A stretch of DNA of 64,000 nucleotides, from assembly GCA_945910005.1 (NCBI GenBank), contig OX246739.1, positions 255,501 through 319,500 on the forward strand, given 5' to 3'. Under the pieces are notes generated by a model. That model did no database searches and was not told the origin of the DNA. It saw only the letters and a list, made by a program, of their open reading frames with translations. Positions 1 to 10,430 of this stretch are shown here, piece after piece. This DNA is from Isoperla grammatica (lineage: Eukaryota > Arthropoda > Insecta > Plecoptera > Perlodidae). Position 1 is the first letter of the stretch. Each line of letters begins with the position of its first letter. The position numbers were made by a program, and so were the translations under genes.

Positions 1-41
1 CTAAGCTCTGTCCGACCCTATGTACACGAGCACCTGCAACG
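1..41 (-). repeat. Partial 66-bp unit left of the hAT insertion
   Basis: Identical to the array unit up to ctgcaacg, where the transposon begins. The array therefore continues left of the window. Confidence 0.9.
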
Positions 42-1756
42 CAGTGGCGGCGCCAGAAAAAAATCAATGGGGGGGCAGAGCAGGGGCAACGCAATATGTC
101 GAGGGGGCAAGAAAAAATGAAATCCCTTTATCTTCTTTTCCGTTGCCACCCCCCCCCCCCCCCCCCCGTCTCCAAAGATCGCATAAACACTGGGGCTTGT
201 GACAGGGGGACAAATGAAATTAAAAAAAAAAAAAATGAAATGAAAAATTAAAAACCACATTAAATAATTGATTATTCACTCACCAAAAATCCCAAATGAT
301 ACGCAGACGAGCTGATTGATGTATTGATAGATGACGGAGTCCTACACTTGCTGTATTCGTCTGTGGTTGTGGGAAACTGCAAATTGATCCCCTATTTGAT
401 TTCAATCAAAAGAGTTTGCGAGTGATTTTTCAATACCTAACACAGCCAAATTAGCGAGACGAGTGTTGCCCATATTGTTTCGTAGATACGATTTTATTTG
501 GCGCAAACTTGAAAAAGATCTCTCACACCCTGCGCTGGAAGGCGGAATGGTCATTGCTATCTATCACCATCAGTTTGTGAAGTTCTTTGAATGACATTTT
601 ATATTTGTTTAGCACAGTTGCCAATTTGATTGTCGAATCAACTTTGGCATTGTTCTCTTTTTCTATTTTTTTTAACACAAGTTGGAATAATTTTACTTCA
701 GCCTCAATACTCTCCATATCACATCGCTAATGGTCGGCTAATGGTTTTAACCTATTGAATTTTAGGAAATTGTCACATGTAGGATTCATTGCACTTATCC
801 CGTTCAACACGCCACAGTTGTTAGTGTTAGTTGTTAGTGAACCTCCTTTTTAACTCGGTGATCATATGATCGAGAACAGGATTACATATTTTAATCCTGA
901 AGTCATCAACACTACTAGGTATCTCACTTTCACTAGTTTGCAGTTCGGTGGCGAAGCTGGCAAATCTTTTGGGAAGCTTGCGCATGCAAGAGTTGCGATT
1001 CTTAGAGAGTTCAATGGAGTTTTCCTCGGCAATTAGTTTTACGTTTGTCATCAATGCATTGAACTTCCCAGGTTCCGATCTTATTTGTTCGAATGTGTCA
1101 TCCAATGAATCGACAAGAACACAAGCATGTGCCATATCACAGTCTGACTTTTGAAGGTAGTCGGAAACTAATTTTAAGTCTCGAAGAACGTCACTGAACA
1201 AGTGCAAGCACAAAAGAAATTCAAAGTCAATTGCTCCAAAATACCCCGCGTTTCATTACCTTTCATTGTGCTTGATTCTACTGAAATACGATGGAGAAGT
1301 AAAATCAGCACAGAAAACGTTGATTTGACTGCATCACACGCAGCTATCTGGCAAACCCAACGTGTTTCTGATAGGCGCTTCAATTCAAACACTCGACTTG
1401 CCCACCTCCTTTTGCAATGCAACAAATACAGGGTGAATGTTGACCGAGATACGAAAACGTAGAGTCTTTGCAATTGCGCTATAAATTGGGAAACAGAATC
1501 GTTTCCTTTGCAAACATCCACATAGACCAAGTTTACCCTATGATTAAAACAATGAACACACACTGCTTGCGGAACTTCTTATGCAAATATTTCTTGAACA
1601 CCTTTTAACCAATTTATGAACCAATTTATTATAAAATGCAATTGATTTACACATTAATTCAGAACAGTTCACTACGAGTGGGGGGGCAAGCGGGGGGGCA
1701 GGCCATGTTTTGGGGGGGCAATTGCCCCCCCATGCACCCCCGTAGCGCCGCCAATG
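42..1756 (-). mobile_element. hAT transposon with broken transposase, inserted in the 66-bp array
   Basis: Ends CAGTGGCGGCGC and CATTGGCGGCGC (inverted) are flanked by the perfect 8-bp duplication CTGCAACG (34-41 and 1757-1764). On the minus strand lie pieces of a ZMYM1/DUF4371-style hAT transposase: CFNHRVNLVYVDVCK and KRLSETRWVCQ (1560-1215), then a second frame with DVLRDLKLVSDYLQ to VLDHMITELKRRF (1210-827), and the C-terminal dimerisation region SAGCERSFSSLRQIKSYLR with RLANLAVL (about 545-440). Frameshifts, stops and lack of the N-terminal zinc finger and catalytic start make it inactive. Confidence 0.88.
440..1563 (-). pseudogene. hAT transposase remnant (C-terminal half, frameshifted)
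   Basis: The first block reads in one frame to about 1230 and then must shift to reach DFEFLLCLHLFSDVLRDL. That frame stops at 827. A helix-rich piece (AEVKLFQLVLKKIEKENNAK) follows at 717-560, then the hATC dimerisation motif in a further frame. hATC normally holds the last acidic catalytic residue and the W/ERxFS segment used in dimerisation. The gene is non-functional as it stands. Confidence 0.8.
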
Positions 1757-2669
1757 CTGCAACGTCACTCAGATGAGCCTTCACTCTTACTAAGCTCTGT
1801 CCGACCCTATGTACACGAGCACCTGCAACGTCACTCGGATGAGCCTTCGCTCTTACTAAGCTCTGTCCGACCCTATGTACACGAGCACCTGCAACGTCAC
1901 TCGGATGAGCCTTCGCTCTTACTAAGCTCTGTCCGACCCTATGTACACGAGCACCTGCAACGTCACTCGGATGAGCCTTCGCTCTTACTAAGCTCTGTCC
2001 GACCCTATGTACACGAGCACCTGCAACGTCACTCGGATGAGCCTTCACTCTTACTAAGCTCTGTCCGACCCTATGTACACGAGCACCTGCAACGTCACTC
2101 AGATGAGCCTTCACTCTTACTAAGCTCTGTCCGACCCTATGTACACGAGCACCTGCAACGTCACTCGGATGAACCTTCACTCTTACTAAGCTCTGTCCGA
2201 CCCTATGTACACGAGCACCTGCAACGTCACTCGGATGAGCCTTCACTCTTACTAAGCTCTGTCCGACCCTATGTACACGAGCACCTGCAACGTCACTCGG
2301 ATGAGCCTTCACTCTTACTAAGCTCTGTCCGACCCTATGTACACGAGCACCTGCAACGTCACTCGGATGAGCCTTCACTCTTACTAAGCTCTGTCCGACC
2401 CTATGTACATGAGCACCTGCAACGTCACTCGGATGAACCTTCACTCTTACTAAGCTCTGTCCGACCCTATGTACACGAGCACCTGCAACGTCACTCGGAT
2501 GAACCTTCACTCTTACTAAGCTCTGTCCGACCCTATGTACACGAGCACCTGCAACGTCACTCGGATGAACCTTCACTCTTACTAAGCTCTGTCCGACCCT
2601 ATGTACACGAGCACCTGCAACGTCACTCGGATGAACCTTCACTCTTACTAAGCTCTGTCCGACCCTATG
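1757..2669 (-). repeat. 66-bp minisatellite (about 14 copies), probably the acceptor array of the next dynein exon
   Basis: The period is exactly 66 bp, with few variants (ggatgagcc/ggatgaacc, tcgctc/tcactc). On the minus strand each unit contains an acceptor-like cgttgcag followed by GTGCTCGTGTACATAGGG (VLVYIG). The next exon of the family should start VL.Y in phase 0 after exon 22. A further partial copy at 1-41 lies beyond the hAT insertion. Both strands are open but no real protein is indicated. Confidence 0.9.
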
Positions 2670-3450
2670 AAAAGTGGAAAAAGTTACACCCGACCCCTGC
2701 TGTTGTCGCCAAATGAATGAATAGTCTTCCGGGGCTCTCGTTTGTTAGAGGTGTTTCTTGGACTGGAACGAACTGTAGTCTTAACTCATTCAACATCGTT
2801 TTCAAAGGGTGATTAAAACCGAGGTGTAACTCTGTTTGACCCTAAGTGGTGACTAGATTTTCAGCCAATATTAGGCCTACATAGTTTCAGCTCTGTTGTA
2901 AACTCCTTGGGCAGTAGTCATTTTACCGGTAACATCTGGCCCCACCCCACGTTGGGCGTCAGATGTTACCCTCTTGTTCCGACTGTATAGGGAAGAGGAG
3001 AACCAGAGGGAGTAAATTACACATATGTAACTTATTAACTGTTAATTTTACGAATAATTGAATATATTATAGCAGGTAGGCCCTACACAAAGCAATTGTC
3101 GTCCGTACCCTACGAGGATCCGTAGATCACTGGCCCCTCGAACCAAGGGCAGAAGGAGGGACCGCCAGCCGGGGTGCGCCGCATGGGTGAAATCGCGATG
3201 GCCAAGGCCGCATATCAGAGAAAGGGGTGGGTTGGAGTTGGGGACAAGGTCACCACACTGAGACTGGAATATTGGAGTAGGTCAGGCAGATGATGAATAT
3301 GAAAATGGATCGAAGTGAAAGGATGAGAGATGTTCAGGCGGGCTGAGGCAAGTGAGACAGCACAATTTCACCCGCGTTTAACGCCGCCATATTTGCTCTG
3401 AAAACATCGCTCCGCCTAGAAAGATGGGAGCAGCTCGGTGCGGTACCCGA
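2670..3450. other. Intron, no feature
   Basis: Unique sequence of about 780 bp between the 66-bp array and exon 22. Confidence 0.5.
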
Positions 3451-3485
3451 CGGAATCTCGACGTACTCCAGCAGCAACATGAGGG
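3451..3485 (-). repeat. Single diverged duplicate of the exon 22 end in the downstream intron
   Basis: aatctcgacgtactccagca at 3455 matches gatctcgacgtactccagca at 3536 in exon 22, and the match continues as g.aacatg. The spacing is 81 bp across the donor. Confidence 0.85.
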
Positions 3486-3525
3486 GGGGTCACGTGATTG
3501 TGAGGGGGGCAAGGGGAGGGCTTAC

Positions 3526-3777
3526 CTTGAACGGGATCTCGACGTACTCCAGCAGGAACATGTGGAGCTGCGAGATACAGATCCTGAGGTCGCCGTCAGT
3601 GAACTCGTAGGGGATGTTGAAGCCGAGCGGTCCGAACTTGCGCCGCTCGATGCAGACCCCATGGAAGAGGCAGAGCGAGAAAAGAAGCCACTTGAAGTTG
3701 GGGACCTTCTCGTGTTCAGAGTGGAAAAAGTCGCTGAGCTCAGTCACTTGGTTCGAGTAGGCTCGCATCATGTTTGC
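3526..3777 (-). CDS. DNAH1: DNAH1-like exon 22: C-terminal region
   Basis: 252 bp, phase 0 to 0, acceptor accatgcag and donor gtaagc. It encodes [60 protein letters not shown] and [20 protein letters not shown]. [34 protein letters not shown] is conserved in all dyneins. The last family exons (about 400 residues) must lie left of the window. Confidence 0.95.
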
Positions 3778-6700
3778 CTGCATGGTGGGTCAGAAGGCAC
3801 GCTTGCATGCATAGCGAGTACAACATAACAACATGCAGTGATAAAAGTCCGGGACAGACTGTTTGCCCGTTGGAGGAAACCAAATCGCGAGACGCAAGAG
3901 AGGCACATCTTGCTGCGAGATCAACCCAGATGGCCCGGACGGCCAGGGACAACTGGATCTGAGACGGGTTGCCGACAGCAGCTAGTTCTTTAGGCGCTAC
4001 ATTAATTCTAAGGCTTCTATCCTAAAACGTGAAGCGAGTTTCAAGGTAGAGGTAAAACCGTGTCAGACCCCAAGGAGGTGGCAGCCTGTTTGAGCGAGGT
4101 GTTTCAGAGCTATTTCTCCGGGCCGGATAATATTTTCCAAGTCCACCGAGGTAACGCGGCCACCCCCCAGTTGTCACAGCTGTCAGACCAGCCTACCATG
4201 AGCAAACTGACTTGTTGCCGGCTACATCGATACATGGACGGCGATGCTGGACGAGCGGAGCGGCGTGCACATTCACTGCGTCTACTATCCAAGCGTTGAG
4301 TGAGTAATATAGGGTAGAGCCGCAACGCAATCGGCAGTTTGTCTACCGCCTTGTGCTGCCCAACATACTTTAGTCGGGTAGTAGAAGTTTGCCAAGCGAC
4401 GCGATGACGGAGTTTTCGGGTGTTTTTGTATATCTTCAATGAAGTAGCCGACCATTCAGGCTCCGTCAGTAAAAGGCGGTAGACGAACTGCCGATGGCGT
4501 GGGGCCTCTACCCTATATTACTCACTCAATGATCCATGCTCAAGCACTATGGCATTAATGGCAATTTGCTTAGGTAGTTTGAGAGTTTCCTGGTCGGCCG
4601 CACACAATTCGTCCAGTTCAACGGCGAGCGGCGAGCGCTCAGAAAAGAGAAAGGTGCCCTCAGGCGTCATCCAGGGCCGTGTTCTCGGCCCCCTACTATT
4701 AACCTCTTCATAGCTGACCTCCCCACCTCGGCCTGGACCCAAATTCTTCAGTACGCTGACGAACGTCACCTTGTTCTGCATTGTGGCCACCCAATAGGAT
4801 GCAGACACTCTGCAAGCAGATCTAGATATGGTGCAACAACAGTGGCATGTCGCTCAATGCCCTCAAGTGCCCTCACCTTGATGCCCCTCGGAGGCTCCAC
4901 GGTCATCTTGGAGCCATTCTGCAGGATAGACACAGGGAAGTGGGGGGAGGGCGTTGACATCAGAGATAGGCCTGGCGAGGGATTGGACTGAAGCAACTCA
5001 CCTTGATGCCCCTCGGAGGCTCCACGGTCATCTTGGAGCCGTTCTGCAGGATGGACACAGGGAAGTGGGGGGAGGGCGTTGACATCAGAGATAGGCCTGG
5101 CGAGGGATTGGACTGACTAGTTTGGACTGAAGCAACTCACCTTGATGCCCCTCGGAGGCTCCACGGTCATCTTGGAGCCGTTCTGCAGGATGGACACAGG
5201 GAAGTGGGGGGAGGGCGTTGACATCAGAGATAGGCCTGGCGAGGGATTGGACTGAAGCAACTCACCTTGATGCCCCTCGGAGGCTCCACGGTCATCTTGG
5301 AGCCATTCTGCAGGATGGACACAGGGAAGTGGGGGGAGGGCGTTGACATCAGAGATAGGCCTGGCAAGGGATTGGACTGAAGCAACTCACCTTGATGCCC
5401 CTCGGAGGCTCCACGGTCATCTTGGAGCCATTCTGCAGGATGGACACAGGGAAGTGGGGGGAGGGCGTTGACGTCAACCACACCCGGAACTCCTTGTGAG
5501 TCGTGTCTGCTTGGATGTTTTCGATCAATGTCTCCAGCTTAGGCATCCAGCTGGGTGCCAGGTGACAGTTCTGTAAGCAAGCAACGTTATTACCTGTCTT
5601 TAAGCATGACGCTACTTCCAACGGGTAGAGCACCACAGCCAAGGGTGGCAAAGTGAACCACTGCGTCATTTCCTGTGAATAGATGATTCGCTGTCATGGT
5701 GCCGTTATATGGTTGTACCAAGCTAACCGTTCTCATGCTGACAGAATAGCTCAGTCAATAAAACCAATATAATTTTCTATGTCTCTAATTCTGAACATCT
5801 AGGCCTACTTGAAACAGGTCATTAGCCTAATTTTCTGACCGTGGATTGGAATTGTTAAAGAAAAGTGAGTGTGACTAACGAGACTGATGCATGAATGTGA
5901 TACAGCGGGCGAGAACGAGGTCAGCGTGATAGACCACTCATCCTCCACCGCATCCAACGCGACTAATCTGGGTCACTTGCAATCGGTTATCGGTAGTTCG
6001 TCCTTTGTTCATATTCACACGCAACAAACCATCTTATATCGTCTGACAACCGACGTGTTGGTTCATCAGTACTGTACACGTAAAGAGCAACAATACATTT
6101 GTCTAAATCCACTCCACCAACACCACCTTTCTACAATCACAGTTGATTTTCTATAGGAAAATAGTCAAACACGCTTAGGCCTATTTAAAAAAACGGCTGT
6201 CTTCAATAAGTTATATTTTAATTGTGATGTCAAGTTTCACAACGCTTTACCGGCAAAAGTGGATGATTTTTTTATAATGAATTCTTATTTCGTTCTTGAA
6301 ATTTAGGGATACTTCTTTATAAAAACATACACGTTTTAATAATATATAATATATATATATACTTGGAGAAATCCAGAAATTAAAAAACCAACCCCGACTG
6401 GGAATCGAACCCAGGTCTCCCAACTGCCGGGTGGGCGCCTTGACCCCTAGACCACCGAGACTGGCAATTTAATGTCTAAATATTGGAAATACATGTTGCA
6501 CGTTTTGGTTTGTCTGCCGAGTTCGACCGATCATCGGCCGAGAGCTGAGAAGCGCGGAGGTCGCACACCCACCGATCGTGCACCAACCATGGAGTTATAA
6601 GCTGGCCCACTTATAACTTCATGCACCGACCACAACAGCGATCGCCACGATACAACACCGGGCGCGACTTGCGCTCGCACTGGCGGAGAAAGCAACCAAT

Positions 6701-9700
6701 GAGAATCGAGTTCAGCGGCCCTGAGAGCACGGAGAACGGAGCGACATTCAGCAGCCACATCTCATTGAGAGAACAGCAGAGTCCAGAAGATGGCCAATGA
6801 TACTTGGCCGAAACGTCGACAAAACGGTCCTTTTAAGAAAGAGCGCGGCCGTCAACCCGAAAACGTGCAACATATGTACATCCATCGGTCCGCGAAAACA
6901 TATATATATATATATATGGATTTGTTTTCTTACGGGAACTATTCGCCCAACTAAATTCGATGAAAGGGGTTGTTATTGGACAGACAGGCCCGGCGCCATA
7001 GCCAGCCTCTCCCTCAAACCGAAAGAAACGACAAAACAGTGATTACAGTTTCAAAACACTGAACACAAAACATATCCTTGGCTTGGCACGGGCTAGTGTT
7101 TTCATTGTAGGCAGTAGAGCCACCTGCTTTGTCAACAGAATCCAGATATAAGCCAGGCCCAGCTAAGAGTGTTAGCTCACCTGGAAGAAGACCCAGTTCC
7201 CCACGTCCATGGCGCTGAACAGCATGAGTTCAGCCCGAGGTCCCTGACCCTGGCCGAGTGAGATCACAAACATGCGTTTGCTGAACTTCATCTGAAAACC
7301 GGGGAGATTTCTTTAGAATATAAACGTAATAATCTGATCTAGTTTATCTGATTCTTTGTAATGATCCGCTATCCGTGCCGGCAGACCAAACAACATGGCT
7401 TGTAACACAGGTCTAGTGTCAATACGGTGAGAGCAATAAGAAAGTCTTATGAATAATGTAACATGCTCAAATGTTAATTGTAAGAATGCAAAATAAAATG
7501 CATAAAACAATGTCTACCTTGTCAGCGAACTTGTAGAGGTCAGCTGCGGGGTCAGTGCCGGTGGACAAGACAAACACGAGCGGGGTGACATTGCTCGACT
7601 CCTTGAACATGGCCGAGAGGTCGGTGGTCTGAGGCTCGATGAACTGTTTGCCGAGATGGGTCGTCAGAAAGTCTTGCATCGCGTTGGTTACCTTGTCTGG
7701 TCGGAGACACTTGAGCACCAACATGTGCTGAAAGTCGTCCAGTTTCGTCTCCCACTGGTCCGGCAGCAGCTCCCTGCAGACAATACAACATTGCCACGCT
7801 ATACCCTCCACAAGATATTTCTGCCGATATAAGTGGCTGTTTTCGTCACTAAATACCATAAGTAATGTGATACGATTATTCTGGAGGAAAAGGAAACTAC
7901 TGAACGTGGATTGTAAGGCCACCCGTATGCGAGAAAATTTTAGGGTACAATTTTTTTTTTTTTTTTTGTATCATATAGGCTACTTCATTCTATTACTAAT
8001 TAGATGATATAACCATATTTAATGTACTAAATTTATAACTTACTTATTTATTATGTTTAGTGAAGCGCTACGCTTGATTTCCCCATATTTTCACTCTTTT
8101 GCGGTCAGTGTGGCTGTATGTGGATGTATTTCACTTTCGTACTGCTTCCCGCCTAGGTTTTAAATCTAGTGACTTTGGTTTTATGATTGAAGTAAGTTGG
8201 TCACCTTTAAATTGTCGACAAGGCTGTGAGTTCATTGGTATGGTCAGTTTATAACCACACTTTTCAGAAGTAAACATTGCGAGTTTTCTCTCATTTGAAG
8301 TGGTAATTTTCGTTATTTCAAGATGGGTAGACCACGTAAAGTGTTTATAAAAAGGGCTTCTGCTAGAATGAACACTGTGCGTCTATCGCAAGATACATTT
8401 TCACTTGCAAACTTACTGCAAATGTGTAACACCAAGTAAGGGCCTAGGCCTACAAAGTAAACAACTTTTATCGACACCATCCTGTCCGATCCTGTCCTTC
8501 GCAAGATGATTCTACATTTGTACCTCCTGTAAGTGCATTACTGTTAAAATGCAGTGTTCATTTGAACAGTATAATCATCTCTCAAGTGACAGTGGGGACT
8601 GAGAAAACATTGTAGATCTGTCACAGGAATTTGGGACTCAACAATTAGAATCTTATGCACTGTAAACAAAGAGGATGTGTCACTATAAAGTGTGAAGCTA
8701 GTACAGGCCTAGTCTCAAATCTAGATCTCTTGTGCTCCAACTGTGAGGCACAGTTCACTGTCTCAAGCTCCAAATAATTGGCCTAGAAAATAATAAACTG
8801 TTTCAACCAATGTGCGGTTTGTTTATGCGTGGCGTTCATTGGTAGCCACTGGTGAAATGTTTTACCAACTACCGTGTCCCTACCAGAAGCATACGCTTCC
8901 ACTGGCATAGCTCTCAGGATCCACAAAACATGCAAACCTGCCCACCACAATAATGTAGCAGTCCATGGAGATGAGAACTGTGTTTCGTTTGGCTTCTCCG
9001 CCTCGACTTGTGTCTCTACCGCCTACCGTGTCCCTACCAGACGCATACACTTCCATCAGCATAGCTCCATCAAGAAAGATCAGGGTGTCTAACCCCTACC
9101 TAAAAATTTATGGCGGGCAAACGCATCAATGTCACCCCCGCCTTCTCAAGGGCTATTTCTCAGACGATTTGCATTCAGTTTGATCATGTTTCCACTAAAA
9201 GTAAATAAACCAAATATTGCTGAGAAGTGAGAACCCATGAATTGTTCATGTAGAAAGCAAGGTCTGTGCGTCCCCACACTTCTGAACGCTTCTCCCATGG
9301 TGCGGCCCAAACCCACACACGCTGAAACTCCAGCGTTTGCAAAACATGGCTCTTTCGACTATACTCCGGCTTCCGAAGACCCTCCACACAACCGTAGGAA
9401 CGCCTCTCGCATCTGACCTCATTGCATCTCGGGTCAGACGCTTCTACAGTGTCCTGGTAACTCACCCTCATCTCACAGTCCATCCACAACTCCTATTTAC
9501 CTGTGTGGCTCCGGTGAGGCCAAGATCCTTTGGAAGGCGTCCACGTGTCGAGGGAAGTCGGCGACGAAAGGAACGAAATTCTGCAGGTTCTCCAGGGCGC
9601 GGATCTCTTGCCAACTGCGCGGGGACAGCCAGGCGGGAGCCGGGTTCGCTATATCCTGAGACAACAGATGGACGGGGTTCAATCACGGGCGGGATGAGTT

Positions 9701-10392
9701 ATCAGGTAGCGGCCAGCAGGTAGAGCCACTTGTTGCTGGGGGCTAGTACTCACCCTGAGAGGCATCCCGCCCGCCAGCAGGTAAAGCCACTCCTGCTGGT
9801 CGATCTTATCTTCGTCCATCAGTATCCTCACACAGAGTAGGAAGGCAAAGTGCAACTTGTGTTTCTCAAAAAGACTGCGACATACGTTCGAGTAGAGGCT
9901 AAAGGTGAAATAATCGTTGATGCTGGTTTTGCGTTCATCAATGTCCTCTGAAACAATAGCTCCATTTAGATAACATGCAAAGTGGGGGGGGCATCTGGGT
10001 GGTGGAGATTCGCGCTTGTTTCTATTTGAACAGTTGGCCAAATAAGATCTAGAGTCTAAGCTCTAGGGGATGTATCATAGTTCATAGTTGCTTCGTAGTT
10101 CTATTTATGTCCACCAAGAGCTGGTAACAAATTGTATAAGACTTCACCGACTAGCAGGATGCAATTAGGAACCATAATGCACTTTGCAGCATTAGGCCTA
10201 TTAGTGAATAAAAATTAGTATGAAAAAAACAAAATATTAGTGAATTATTAGTGAATTAGGGGCATACTAAAATTTGTGTGGGCAGAAACGCTCACAGCGC
10301 TGCTGTCATACGGTCTCCCATTGAATTCGTGCAAGTTCATTCATCTACACACGAAAAGAGTAATTAATAATAACAACAAGAACAACAACAAC

Positions 10393-10430
<38 letters not shown>

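Noticed and set aside
1659..2716. Long open frames of 320-327 codons on both strands in the 66-bp array
   Set aside because: They arise because 66 is divisible by three. They have no start context, domain or codon evidence and overlap on both strands.
6391..6461. Functional tRNA-Ala(GGC)
   Set aside because: U33 is replaced, the acceptor stem is mostly wobble pairs and a GGC anticodon is not usual for eukaryotic Ala; a SINE head is more likely.
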